Below, in pieces: positions 36,654 through 44,935 of a stretch of DNA of 45,956 nucleotides. The notes beneath the pieces are model-generated. The model saw only the letters and a list, made by a program, of their open reading frames with translations. It was not told the DNA's origin and made no database searches. The translations under genes were made by a program, and so were the position numbers. Position 1 is the stretch's first letter, and every line of letters begins with the position of its first letter. The stretch comes from an uncultured Verrucomicrobiota bacterium (GTDB lineage: Bacteria > Verrucomicrobiota > Verrucomicrobiia > Chthoniobacterales > JACTMZ01): NCBI GenBank assembly GCA_903953565.1, contig CAJBKE010000042.1, forward strand, positions 1 through 45,956, written 5' to 3'.

Positions 36654-37258
36654 GGTTCCGCGATGAAGGCCTGCTCGGGCGGGAGTTCGCCGGCGCGGCG
36701 GGCGCGCGGTTCGCGGACTTCGGTGGTGCCTTCGACGGGGGCTGTGACGAACGGTCCGCCGGCGAGGGGGGCGGGCTCGGTGAAGGCAACGTCGGGCACG
36801 TCGCTGAATTTGCCTTCAAGGGGGAAATCTTTGCGCAGCGGATGATAGGGGTAACCCTCCCACATGATGATGCGGCGCAGGTCGGGGTGGCCGGCGAAGC
36901 GGAGACCCATCATGTCCCAAGCTTCGCGTTCGTGCCAGTTGGCCGTCGGCCAGAGGTCGCAGACCGTGCGGACTTCGGGATGATCTTCCGTCGCGGTGGT
37001 CTTGAGGCGGAGGTGGAGTCCGTTTTCGAGCGAGTAAAGTTCGTAGACGATTTCGTAGCGCGGTTCGTATTCGAAGTGGTCGATGCTCGAGATATCGAGG
37101 AGAAAATCGAAGCCGAGTTCGTCGCGGCAGAATTCGCAAACCTGGTGCAGCGCTTCGGGTTGGAGCGAAAGGGTCAACTCGCCGCGGAATTCCGCGCGCT
37201 CCGTCACGCCCCCGCCGAATCGCGAGGTGATGGCTTCGGCGACGTCCGCGAGTTTCAT
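36650..37258 (-). CDS. nuoC: NADH-quinone oxidoreductase subunit C
   Basis: 202-aa peripheral-arm subunit of respiratory complex I. The 30-kDa domain is intact: FDFLLDISSIDHFEYEPRYEIVYELYSL, then PEVRTVCDLWPTANWHEREAWDMMGLRFAGHPDLRRIIMWEGYPYHPLRKDFP, which is the signature region. A 45-residue Pro/Ala/Glu-rich C-terminal extension (from about 158) is unusual. It is not fused to NuoD. The start at 37258 is one base past the nuoB stop. Only nuoB and nuoC occur here; nuoA and nuoD-N must be elsewhere if complex I is complete. Confidence 0.95.
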   Translation of the reverse strand: MKLADVAEAITSRFGGGVTERAEFRGELTLSLQPEALHQVCEFCRDELGFDFLLDISSIDHFEYEPRYEIVYELYSLENGLHLRLKTTATEDHPEVRTVCDLWPTANWHEREAWDMMGLRFAGHPDLRRIIMWEGYPYHPLRKDFPLEGKFSDVPDVAFTEPAPLAGGPFVTAPVEGTTEVREPRARRAGELPPEQAFIAEP

Positions 37259-37259
37259 G

Positions 37260-37781
37260 CTACAGCGAGGCAAGAAGTTCCTTCTTCTGTTCGAGGAAGG
37301 AGTGTTCGCCCATGATTTTCTTCTGCAAACGCATGAGGCCGTCGAGCAGGGCTTCGGGGCGGGGCGGGCAACCGGAAACATAGACGTCGACCGGGATGAG
37401 GTGGTCGATGCCTTGCAATACGGCGTAGCTGCGATACATGCCGCCGGACGAGGCGCAGGCGCCCATGGCAATGACCCACTTCGGATCGGCCATTTGTTCG
37501 TAGATACGTTTGACGGCGAGGGCCATTTTGTAGGTGACGGTGCCGGCCACGATCATGACGTCCGACTGGCGCGGCGAGAAACGCATGACTTCGGCGCCGA
37601 AGCGGGCGATGTCGAAGCGGGCGGCCCCGGCAGCCATCAGTTCGATGGCGCAGCAGGCGAGGCCCATCGGCATGGGCCAAAGCGAATTGCTGCGCATCCA
37701 ATTGATGGCCGTGTCGAGTTGGGTGAAGATGATGTTGCCTTCGATTTTCGAATCGTAGGCGTAGGGACTGTGGTCACTCAT
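37260..37781 (-). CDS. nuoB: NADH-quinone oxidoreductase subunit B
   Basis: 173-aa complex I subunit that binds the terminal iron-sulfur cluster N2. The tandem cysteines are in [13 protein letters not shown] (near residues 43-44), and the other ligands in [21 protein letters not shown] and [17 protein letters not shown]. The family segment [22 protein letters not shown] is also present. The length is normal. The upstream gene encodes an M23 peptidase whose stop overlaps the nuoB start by 8 nt, an unusual neighbour because nuoA normally precedes nuoB. Confidence 0.97.
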   Translation of the reverse strand: MSDHSPYAYDSKIEGNIIFTQLDTAINWMRSNSLWPMPMGLACCAIELMAAGAARFDIARFGAEVMRFSPRQSDVMIVAGTVTYKMALAVKRIYEQMADPKWVIAMGACASSGGMYRSYAVLQGIDHLIPVDVYVSGCPPRPEALLDGLMRLQKKIMGEHSFLEQKKELLASL

Positions 37782-38862
37782 CGGAGGCCGGAAGATTAAG
37801 GTTGGCCGAGACGTCTGACAAGCCGCCTTCCGGTTGCGGGGGGCGCGAGGCGGAATCCCAGGCGATCAGATCAACGAGTTTCTTGCCGCTTTCGCCGAGG
37901 ATAGGGCGGCTGCGTGAGCCGTCGACGAGGCGGCGGGTCATTTTGTCGTAGGGAAATTTCGAGGCGGCGACCCATTCGACACGCGGGTCGTCGGCAGGTT
38001 GCGGCGACGCTTCGATCGACACGGGGAAGCCTGGGGCGGTGAAAGAAACGATCCAAGAACGCGCGCCGGCGGGGTCGCCTTTGACCAGCCACGGGTAACG
38101 GCGGGGGAGTTGGAAGTTTGGGGATTCGGGGAGGCGGACGCGGAAGAAGGGTTCTTGTTGGCGGACGAATTCCGGGAGGGTGAGCGAGGGATTCTTTTTC
38201 TGCTGTAGATAGAATCGGGCCACGTTGAGGCCCATCAGGTTGATGCCGTTGTAGAGCCCGTGTTTGTTGGCGGAGGGAAAATTGAGCGGATGCCAGCTTT
38301 CGAATTGGTCGTGCCAGAGCAGCGCGATTTCGAGGTGCAGGTGGGCGCGGCGTTGGTTGATCCCGGCTCCGGTGTAGCCGAGTTGTCCGATGCGGTCGCC
38401 CTGCGCGATGATCTGTCCCGGTCGCACATCGACCGTGGCGAGGTGCGCGTAAATGCTGTAAACCGGCGTGCCCGCGACGTCGTGCTCGACGATGGCCAGC
38501 TTGCCGTAGTTCGAGTCCTTGGAGTCATTGTTCGTGTGGACGACGCGCCCGGATTCAATGGCGCGGACTTCATCGAGCGGTTCGCCCGAGGCGTCACGCC
38601 GCAGAGGTTTGACGTCGATGCCCTCGTGGAATTTGGTCAGGACGATGTTTCCGCCGACGCGCTGTTGGTTGCGGGTGAAGCCATAGGTGCCTCCTTGCCA
38701 CGGACGGCTTTTCACGCCCTCGAAGTCGCGGTCCGTATACATGTAGAATTGCTCGGGTTGGCCGCGGAAGAGCGCATCGTTGTCCGTGGGGAGGATCGGC
38801 GAAAAGGCGCGCAGGGCGCCTGCGCCGAGCAAAAGGAGCGCGGTGGCTGCAGCCGATTTCAT
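37774..38862 (-). CDS. Secreted M23-family (LytM-like) metallopeptidase
   Basis: 362-aa protein with a signal peptide (about 1-19, [19 protein letters not shown]). The peptidase M23 domain spans about 70-180: the zinc site is HEGIDV (H79, D83) and HLHLE (H174 and H176), with [31 protein letters not shown] between, all ligands intact. It probably cuts peptidoglycan peptides or activates other hydrolases in the periplasm. The remaining 180 C-terminal residues are unrecognised, with Trp- and Pro-containing segments. The start overlaps the stop of the upstream SecD-head-like gene (ATGA), and its stop overlaps nuoB. Confidence 0.9.
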   Translation of the reverse strand: MKSAAATALLLLGAGALRAFSPILPTDNDALFRGQPEQFYMYTDRDFEGVKSRPWQGGTYGFTRNQQRVGGNIVLTKFHEGIDVKPLRRDASGEPLDEVRAIESGRVVHTNNDSKDSNYGKLAIVEHDVAGTPVYSIYAHLATVDVRPGQIIAQGDRIGQLGYTGAGINQRRAHLHLEIALLWHDQFESWHPLNFPSANKHGLYNGINLMGLNVARFYLQQKKNPSLTLPEFVRQQEPFFRVRLPESPNFQLPRRYPWLVKGDPAGARSWIVSFTAPGFPVSIEASPQPADDPRVEWVAASKFPYDKMTRRLVDGSRSRPILGESGKKLVDLIAWDSASRPPQPEGGLSDVSANLNLPASDE

Positions 38863-39329
38863 CGGCCCTTCTTGCCCGTCTCTCCCATGACCGGGAACGC
38901 CGTCCGGAGCAAGGTGATCTCCTCCGGAGAAAGTCCGCGCGGGATCGACACGATTCCATCGGTCACGGGGCGGTCGACGATGAGGTTGATCACTTGGCGA
39001 CCGTTGAGCAGGACCACGAGCGTGCGTCCCCGGCGCTCCATGGTGTGCTGCTGGAGAAGTCCCGTGCCGTGGTTGTCGAGCTTGAGGTAAACGCCCTCCG
39101 AACCGTCGGCGGCAGGGAAGGGAAAGATCGAGCGAATTTCCCGCTGGGTGATGAGCGGCATGCGGGAAAGATAGACCTCCTGCCCGTTGAGCAAGGTGGC
39201 GGGAAAGGCGAACGACGGGGCTTCGGCGGCAATCCCTTCGCCGTGGATCCGCAGGTCGACGGCGGGTTTTTTCGCTCCGCCGGTGCAGAGCAGTGCGGCG
39301 GCAAAAAGCAGCACGAGCGGACGATGCAT
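38859..39329 (-). CDS. Secreted protein with SecD P1-head-like domain
   Basis: 156-aa hypothetical protein. A signal peptide covers about residues 1-19. The rest looks like the SecD/SecDF P1 head subdomain: VYLSRMPLITQREIRSIFPF, EGVYLKLDNHGTGLLQQHT, RGRTLVVLLNGRQVINLIVDRPVTDG and LSPEEITLLRTAFP follow the pattern in which a product-like residue, a putative 'remaining value' strand, an antiparallel sheet and a final helix occur in SecD. No membrane segments of SecD are present, so it is a stand-alone periplasmic domain; its role is unknown. It is the first gene of the minus-strand operon. Confidence 0.65.
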   Translation of the reverse strand: MHRPLVLLFAAALLCTGGAKKPAVDLRIHGEGIAAEAPSFAFPATLLNGQEVYLSRMPLITQREIRSIFPFPAADGSEGVYLKLDNHGTGLLQQHTMERRGRTLVVLLNGRQVINLIVDRPVTDGIVSIPRGLSPEEITLLRTAFPVMGETGKKGR

Positions 39330-39394
39330 TGCTCCAGCTAATCTTACGGGCGCGGAATTGCAACTGCCGGCGTAGGGAGATTAAAACTTCGGAC

Positions 39395-39847
39395 ATGCTC
39401 GTTCGGTTATCGGTTTTGCTCGCGGCATTCGTGCTCGGCGGTTGCTCCATGGCGCAACGCGGCCACGATCCATCGGTTCCGCGTCCGCTCTGGCGCACCG
39501 AATTGCGTGCCGACCCGGCGGAGTTTCCGCTTTCCGGGCACCGCGAGGTGAAGGTCGTCTATGCCTTGGTCAATACCTCCAGGCAGACGCAACGGCTGGA
39601 TTTTCCCTCGGCGCAAAGGCTCGAAGTCACCATGCGCGGGCCGGACGGCCGGCAACTTTTCCAATGGTCGGAGGATCGCCAATTTGCTGCAGTCGCTTCT
39701 TCCGTGGTGGTCAATCCCGGGGAGCGTCTCGAATACGAGGCCGGCATTCCGACCCGCGATATGCTGGCCGGCCGCACCTACGCAGTGGAGGCGGTCCTGC
39801 CCGGATACACTGATACTGCTGCTTCAATTCGGCTGCTTCCGCAGTAG
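39395..39847 (+). CDS. BsuPI-like domain lipoprotein
   Basis: 150-aa putative lipoprotein: lipobox LGGC with Cys17, then a single beta-sandwich domain resembling BsuPI, the intracellular proteinase-inhibitor domain. Marks are VKVVYALVNTSRQTQRLDFPSAQRLEVTMRGPDGRQLFQWSEDRQF, GERLEYEAGIPTRDMLAGRTYAVEAVL, which match the NxS...LxF.tgq.yd-type pattern of that family. Whether it inhibits proteases is not known. GGGAG lies shortly upstream of the start at 39395. It is divergent from the SecD-head-like gene across a 65-nt spacer, which should hold both promoters. Confidence 0.8.
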   Translation: MLVRLSVLLAAFVLGGCSMAQRGHDPSVPRPLWRTELRADPAEFPLSGHREVKVVYALVNTSRQTQRLDFPSAQRLEVTMRGPDGRQLFQWSEDRQFAAVASSVVVNPGERLEYEAGIPTRDMLAGRTYAVEAVLPGYTDTAASIRLLPQ

Positions 39848-39905
39848 GACGCCGAATTGAATTTGACCCGAAACCTTCCTGAGGCTTTATTTTGCCCCGT
39901 TTGTG

Positions 39906-40514
39906 ATGAACCTCACCATCAGACTCACTCTCTGCGCCCTGATCGTGGCCTTGGCCGGTTGCGCCAGTCACGACCGTCGCTTGACCAGTTCGAGCACCCG
40001 CTACCTGTCTTCCGGCGGTGAAGTGGTAACCAAGCCGTCCAATGTCGGCATCGCCGATACCGTTTCCTATTGGGATGGCGACGGCGTTTCCGGAAGCCCG
40101 TCGATCACCATTAACCTCGGGGAGCAAAAGGCCTTTTTCTACAAAGACGGCCGGTTGGTCGGTGTCTCCATGATTTCCTCCGGCCGCGAGGGCTACGCGA
40201 CACCGGCCGGGACCTACAAAGTCATTCAAAAGAGCAAAGACCACGTGTCGAATCTTTACGGCGATTACGTCGACGGCGGCGGCAATGTCATGGTGGCGAA
40301 TGTCGGTGTGAATCGGGATCCGAAGCCGTCCGGGGCGAGCTTCCGCGGTGCTCCGATGCCTTACTTCCTTCGCTTCCACGGCGGTTACGGACTGCATGCC
40401 GGATTCCTGCCGGGCTTCCCAGCCTCGCACGGATGCGTACGCATGCCCGAGCGCATGGCGGAAATTTTCTTCGCCAACTCGTCGCAGGGCACGCCGGTGC
40501 GCGTGGTCAACTGA
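39906..40514 (+). CDS. L,D-transpeptidase (YkuD) lipoprotein
   Basis: 202-aa lipoprotein (lipobox LAGC, Cys19) with a YkuD L,D-transpeptidase domain at about residues 65-201. The catalytic motif is SHGCVRMP with nucleophile Cys177 and His175; ITINLGEQKAFFYKDG, SSGREGYATPAGTYKV and the second histidine in FLRFHGGYGLHAG are typical. It would cross-link diaminopimelate residues or attach proteins to peptidoglycan, in line with the meso-DAP peptidoglycan inferred from murE. A GTG at 39903 could add one residue. The gene follows the lipoprotein gene after 58 nt. Confidence 0.93.
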   Translation: MNLTIRLTLCALIVALAGCASHDRRLTSSSTRYLSSGGEVVTKPSNVGIADTVSYWDGDGVSGSPSITINLGEQKAFFYKDGRLVGVSMISSGREGYATPAGTYKVIQKSKDHVSNLYGDYVDGGGNVMVANVGVNRDPKPSGASFRGAPMPYFLRFHGGYGLHAGFLPGFPASHGCVRMPERMAEIFFANSSQGTPVRVVN

Positions 40515-40527
40515 CCTCGCGGCACGT

Positions 40528-40977
40528 ATGAGCACCGCGCCCGATGCCTTGGCGTGGTTGGTAGCCGTCCAGTCCGCGGCCACTTTTGCCATGACGGGAG
40601 TTATTTGGCTCGTGCAACTGGTCCAGTATCCGGGCTTTGCCCGCGTGGGTGCGGCCGAGTTCGGCGCCTTCCACCGGCATCATTGCCGATCCATCGGGTT
40701 CGTAGTCGGTCCGCTCATGGTTTTGGAACTTCTGACCGCTTTACTCCTCGCGGCCGCGGGCGAACCGCATTGGTTTTGGCGCGTGATGCTGGGAGCGCTT
40801 CTTTCCATTTGGCTTTCCACCGCGTTGCTGCAGGGACCTTTGCACGGGCGTTTGACCCGCGAGGGTCCGCATCCCGAGTTGGTCCGTGCTCTGGTGCGCG
40901 GCAATTGGCTGCGCACGATTTTGTGGTCCGCACGCTCGGCGGGACTGGTCTGGTTTTACGCCCGCGGGTGGGCTTGA
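40528..40977 (+). CDS. Small polytopic membrane protein, unknown function
   Basis: 149-aa hypothetical protein with about four transmembrane helices (about 8-32, 55-75, 82-100 and 125-145). Between helices 1 and 2 lies VQYPGFARVGAAEFGAFHRHHCRSIGFVVGP, with several His and a Cys that might bind something. I recognise the overall pattern of a widespread bacterial family of unknown function but no named domain. It follows the L,D-transpeptidase gene by 13 nt. Its 3' end overlaps the convergent recombinase gene by 22 nt. Confidence 0.75.
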   Translation: MSTAPDALAWLVAVQSAATFAMTGVIWLVQLVQYPGFARVGAAEFGAFHRHHCRSIGFVVGPLMVLELLTALLLAAAGEPHWFWRVMLGALLSIWLSTALLQGPLHGRLTREGPHPELVRALVRGNWLRTILWSARSAGLVWFYARGWA

Positions 40978-41849
40978 TCGTAGACTTTCTTCAGCCGTTC
41001 GGTTGTGACATGCGTGTAAATCTGCGTGGTCGAGAGGCTGGCGTGTCCGAGCAAGCTCTGCACGCTGCGGAGATCGGCGCCGGCATCGAGCAAATGCGTG
41101 GCGAAACTATGGCGGAGTTTGTGCGGACTGGCCGGCACCGGGATTTGCGCGAGGCGTAGGTATTTTTTGACCAACGCCCAGATGGCGGATGAGCCCATGC
41201 GCCGGCGCAATTTGCTCAGGAAAAGCGGGCCCGTTTGCACGTTGGCGCGTTGGCGGTATTGCTGGATGGCCTCGAGGGCGGGTTCGCCCACCGGAACGAT
41301 GCGTTCTTTCGAGCCTTTGCCGAGAACGCGGACGGTTTCGTCATAGGGATCGATATCGCGGACATCGAGGGCGGCCAGTTCTGACAGACGGAGTCCGCTT
41401 GAATAAAACAGTTCGAGAATCGCGGCATCCCGCCACGCCATCCAAACCGGCGCTTGCTTCTCCGGCTTCGCTTCGTGCGGCGCGCGGAGGAGTGCGTCGA
41501 TTTGCGTGGTGGTGAGGAAGACGGGTAGTCGTTTCTCCGCTTTGGGCAGTGACACAACCATCAGTGGATTGGCGGCCAGTCCTTTGCGCTCGCAGAGGAA
41601 GCGGTAAAAGCTGCGCAGCGCGGCGAAATCGAGGCGGATAGTGGCGCGCGAACGCTCGCGCTTCATCAAAGCGAAAAGATACGCGCGGAAATCATCCGCT
41701 GTGGCCTCGTGCCATGACTTGGACCCGAGGAATTCCGCGGCGGCGCGCAGGGCGCGGTCGTAATTGTCGACCGTGCGCGGCGAGGCGTTGCGTTCGTCGC
41801 GCAAGTGATCGAGATAAGCCGGCGCGAGCGGATCGTCGGGGGCGGGCAC
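40956..41849 (-). CDS. Tyrosine recombinase XerC/XerD-like
   Basis: 297-aa site-specific recombinase, the length of XerC/XerD. The N-terminal SAM-like core-binding domain (about 5-90) contains the pattern YLDHLRDERNASPRTVDNYDRAL. The catalytic domain has Arg154 (GLRLSEL), Lys in GKGSKERIVP (178-181), HKLRHSFATHLL (His243, Arg246), LLGHASLSTTQIYTH with His269 and the nucleophile Tyr278. It likely resolves chromosome dimers at dif; whether it is XerC or XerD cannot be told. No mobile-element features surround it, so a housekeeping role is favoured over an integrase. Confidence 0.92.
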   Translation of the reverse strand: MPAPDDPLAPAYLDHLRDERNASPRTVDNYDRALRAAAEFLGSKSWHEATADDFRAYLFALMKRERSRATIRLDFAALRSFYRFLCERKGLAANPLMVVSLPKAEKRLPVFLTTTQIDALLRAPHEAKPEKQAPVWMAWRDAAILELFYSSGLRLSELAALDVRDIDPYDETVRVLGKGSKERIVPVGEPALEAIQQYRQRANVQTGPLFLSKLRRRMGSSAIWALVKKYLRLAQIPVPASPHKLRHSFATHLLDAGADLRSVQSLLGHASLSTTQIYTHVTTERLKKVYDQAHPRA

Positions 41850-41922
41850 GGACTGAAGTTACCGCAAGAGTTCGCGGACGGGAATGCCTTAACCGCCGGC
41901 TCCGTCCCCGGCGCCGGTCGTT

Positions 41923-43194
41923 TTATGCCTTCCGGCCCATCGGCGCACCGAGCGGGGGTTGCGCGGTAGAGCCGACATCGCCTTCGCGCGCCGTGGCGCG
42001 CTCGAAGCGCAGGACGCCGCGGCGCGTCTCCACTCCGTCCGGCGAAGTGGCGGTGATCGGAATTTCGAATTCGCCGTCGGGAAAAACGAAGTGGTAGCGG
42101 AAAGTGCCGTCGGGGCGGATCATGATTTCCTTTCCGGCGATCGTCACTTTCGCATCGGGATGCGTGCCGCCGTAGAAGATGACTTCGGCATTGAGATGCA
42201 TGAAGAATTCGCGCGGAGCCCAGCTTGACATCCAACTACTCACCACGCCCCAACTGCTCATGGCCGCGGAGGACCAGCTGCCCAGCGCGCTTTCCCATGA
42301 GGCGCCCGGCAGGCCAAGAAACGCGCTGGAAAATCCTCCCGGGGCCTGCGCCCAAGAAGCAGCGCCCGCACCCCAAGAAGACTGTGCGAATCCGCCGGAG
42401 AACAAGCCCGCGCCGGGCGATCCGAGATAGCTGGCCAAGTCGCCGGAAGTCAGGGAGCCAAGTTCTGTGTCGATCAAACGGTCGAGTGCGATGCGCTGCG
42501 CCGGGGAAAGGCGTCCGAGCGGCAGATCACCGCGTCCCTGCAGACGTGCCAGCGCGGCGGCGAGACTTTCGCCCTCGCGCATTTCACCGCGGAGCTTTTC
42601 GACCAGCTGCTGGAACGTCGCGTGGAAAGGCATGTTGGCGAATACAGGATCGCCGAAACCGGCCAGCGTATCGCGCGGAGTCAGCACGGTGCCGGAACGG
42701 GTCAGTGTTTTCCAATGACCGCCGTTGTAATGTCCGAGTTCGACGTAATAATCAGCGTCGGCATCGCGCACGGAAAGATACCAGCTGTTCGTCTCCGCCG
42801 GCACCGGCACCTCGGCTTCGGGGCGCTCCGCGCCCTCGCGGCCATGACGCAGAAAGATCGTGCCTTCGATGCCCTCGGTGAGCGTGTAGTCCCAGTAGCA
42901 GAACAACCAGTGGGGTTCTTGCGCTATGACAAAGATCTTATCGTCCCCGTAGCTGCGCGGCAAATCGCCGAGATTGTCGATATCGGCTCCGGCGATTTTT
43001 TTGGATCGTGCCACCGGGGTGGCTTTGCGCGTCGGTTTCCGCGTGGTCGCCGCGACTTTGCGGCTGCTCGGCGGGGTCTTGACCGTGCTGCTGCGTTTGG
43101 CCGGTTTGCTTTTGGGTGCGGGCTTGCCCTTCGCTGCGGATTTCTTCGCCCCCGTTTTCGGAGATTTCGCGTCGGATTTGGACGTTTTTTTCAT
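41923..43194 (-). CDS. DUF4912 protein with basic tail and Trp-rich central segment
   Basis: 423-aa protein in four parts. Residues 1-68 are dense in Lys, Ala, Pro, Ser and Arg, like the tail of histone H1. Residues about 72-185 form a DUF4912-like domain: LPRSYGDDKIFVIAQEPHWLFCYWDYT and WYLSVRDADADYYVELGHY. After a helical region (190-250) comes a low-complexity stretch (262-326) rich in Ser, Gly, Ala and Trp, with Trp at 274, 281, 300, 307, 315, 321 and 325. The C-terminus (330-400) looks like a small beta-sandwich (AKVTIAGKEIMIRPDGTF). DUF4912 occurs with glycan-related proteins in other bacteria, but its function is unknown. Confidence 0.85.
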   Translation of the reverse strand: MKKTSKSDAKSPKTGAKKSAAKGKPAPKSKPAKRSSTVKTPPSSRKVAATTRKPTRKATPVARSKKIAGADIDNLGDLPRSYGDDKIFVIAQEPHWLFCYWDYTLTEGIEGTIFLRHGREGAERPEAEVPVPAETNSWYLSVRDADADYYVELGHYNGGHWKTLTRSGTVLTPRDTLAGFGDPVFANMPFHATFQQLVEKLRGEMREGESLAAALARLQGRGDLPLGRLSPAQRIALDRLIDTELGSLTSGDLASYLGSPGAGLFSGGFAQSSWGAGAASWAQAPGGFSSAFLGLPGASWESALGSWSSAAMSSWGVVSSWMSSWAPREFFMHLNAEVIFYGGTHPDAKVTIAGKEIMIRPDGTFRYHFVFPDGEFEIPITATSPDGVETRRGVLRFERATAREGDVGSTAQPPLGAPMGRKA

Positions 43195-43267
43195 GGCGAC
43201 ACCCGCGGCCGGCCGCGGCAAAGCGCGGGAGAATTTCGGTTGATCCGCCTGTTGTAAAGAACTTTGC

Positions 43268-43939
43268 TCAAGGCACTTCCCTTCGCAGGAAGTCCTCTCG
43301 GGCGTATTTCTCACGAAGCAAACCACTTACCGCACTCTCGAAAAGCTCCGGGGGATTCCAAGGAACAGTTTCCCCGGCCAGATGAGAGGCTAAGACCGTT
43401 GCGAATTCCTCCGCCAATCCGGTGCCCTGAATCGAGCCCTGATGGAGCAATCCGCGCTTGGTCCGCCGCTGTGCGCCCCCGGCAATTTTGCGCGCTCCGG
43501 ACATCACATCGTAGCGGACCGGACCGGCGAAACATTCCGCTCCACTCGCGGCCCCGCCATCGAATAGAACCGCATCGACACCTTCAGCACGCAGCGCCTC
43601 TGCCGCGGCCAAGTGCAAGACGCGGTAGCTCTCGTCAGGCCGCTGGCGTGCCCAAGTCTCGGATCGCGGGGCGACCAGCGCAAAGGTGAAGTCCTGCTCA
43701 TGCACGACCACGCCGCCGCCGGTCCATCTCCGGCAGACCGGCAAGTCCGGTCGTGTTGCCTGAGCCTCAGACCAAGGCACGAAGTATCCCGCACTGACCC
43801 ACGGCTCCGACCAGCGGAAGACGCGCAAGACCGCTTCCTCGGCGTCGGCCAGCAAGGCCTCGTCGCACGCCATTTGCGCCGGCCCATTGCGGTGCACCGG
43901 ATCCATCCACACAGAGAGCCGGTTGAAGACGCACGCCAT
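43268..43939 (-). CDS. Lipoate-protein ligase A / octanoyltransferase-like protein
   Basis: 223-aa protein of the biotin/lipoate ligase (BPL_LplA_LipB) family. Key motifs are CRRWTGGGVVVH (69-80), which binds the acyl-adenylate, and GARKIAGGAQ with the family-conserved Lys151; Cys136 lies in the ECFAGPVRYDV segment, close to where LipM-type octanoyltransferases keep their nucleophile. It could attach lipoate or octanoate to lipoyl domains; a ligase and an octanoyltransferase cannot be separated here. It is shorter than full E. coli LplA because the C-terminal domain is absent. Divergent from parB across a 101-nt spacer. Confidence 0.85.
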   Translation of the reverse strand: MACVFNRLSVWMDPVHRNGPAQMACDEALLADAEEAVLRVFRWSEPWVSAGYFVPWSEAQATRPDLPVCRRWTGGGVVVHEQDFTFALVAPRSETWARQRPDESYRVLHLAAAEALRAEGVDAVLFDGGAASGAECFAGPVRYDVMSGARKIAGGAQRRTKRGLLHQGSIQGTGLAEEFATVLASHLAGETVPWNPPELFESAVSGLLREKYAREDFLRREVP

Positions 43940-44040
43940 GGCCGTTTTTATAGCCGCTTTGGACGCCCGGAAGCCAGTGGGGTCTTCGGCCTATGCGTAT
44001 GCTTCCCATCGGGGCGCCGCGCTCGCTATGATCGCAGGTT

Positions 44041-44931
44041 ATGGCCAAACCAGCACTCGGACGCGGACTCGGCGCGCTCATTTCGCCCTCGCGCGCCGCC
44101 GCCGAAGCGGTGGCCGCCGCGGAGGCCGCGGGGGAACGTGTGCATTCCGTGCCCCTGACGCAAGTCGTGCCCAGTCCGCTGCAACCGCGCACCACCTTCA
44201 TTCCCGAACACCTCGCCGAATTGGTCGAGTCCATCCGCGAGAACGGCATCATCCAGCCGCTCATCGTTCGCCGCGTCAACGAACTCCTCGAGCTGATCGC
44301 GGGCGAACGTCGCTGGCGCGCCGCGGGTCAGGCCGGCCTCCGGGAAGTTCCGGTCATTATCCGGGAGGCGACCGATCTCGAAGTCCTCGAATTCGCGCTC
44401 GTCGAAAATCTTCAGCGCGAAGATCTCAACCCGATCGAAGAGGCGCTGGCCTACAAACGCTTGGCCGACGAATTCAAACTGCGCCAGGAAGAGATTGCCA
44501 AAAAAGTCGGTAAAAGCCGCGCTGCCGTGGCCAACACCATGCGTTTGCTCGAACTCGACGGCGAATTGCAGACCCACCTCGTGCAGGGGCGCTTGTCCGT
44601 CGGCCATGCCAAGGCGCTTCTCGGACTGCGCGCCGCGGATGACCAGCGTCATTTGGCCGCCCAGGTGATGAAGAAAAGTTTGTCCGTCCGCGCCACGGAG
44701 GACTTGGTCAACGCACACCTGACCCGAGGCGGCACGGTGCGCAAAGGCCGCACGCGCCAGAAACGCACGGTCTCCGCTGCGGTGCAGCATTTGGAGAACC
44801 GCCTGCAGCAGCATCTTTCCACCCGTGTCGAAATCCACCATGGCGAAGACAAAGGGCGTATTCTCATCGAGTATTACGGCAACGACGACTTGCAGCGTCT
44901 CCTCGGGCAGCTAGGTTTGCCTCAAGAGTAA
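44041..44931 (+). CDS. parB: Chromosome partitioning protein ParB
   Basis: 296-aa DNA clamp that loads at parS and uses CTP. It begins with ALGRGLGALIS, typical of chromosomal ParB. The CTP-binding domain has LQPRTTF, GIIQPLIVRR, the GERRWR motif (88-93) and ENLQRED (122-128); the helix-turn-helix is at about 147-170 (QEEIAKKVGKSRAAVANTMRLL). A linker rich in Lys and Arg leads to the C-terminal dimerisation domain (about 245-296). parA is not next to it, and I found no perfect parS-type palindrome in the window. It is followed after 4 nt by a desaturase gene. Confidence 0.95.
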   Translation: MAKPALGRGLGALISPSRAAAEAVAAAEAAGERVHSVPLTQVVPSPLQPRTTFIPEHLAELVESIRENGIIQPLIVRRVNELLELIAGERRWRAAGQAGLREVPVIIREATDLEVLEFALVENLQREDLNPIEEALAYKRLADEFKLRQEEIAKKVGKSRAAVANTMRLLELDGELQTHLVQGRLSVGHAKALLGLRAADDQRHLAAQVMKKSLSVRATEDLVNAHLTRGGTVRKGRTRQKRTVSAAVQHLENRLQQHLSTRVEIHHGEDKGRILIEYYGNDDLQRLLGQLGLPQE

Positions 44932-44935
44932 GATC

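Noticed and set aside
40956-41849. Xer-like recombinase as a phage or integron integrase
   Set aside because: The length matches XerC/XerD, and no att-like repeat, tRNA or phage gene lies nearby.
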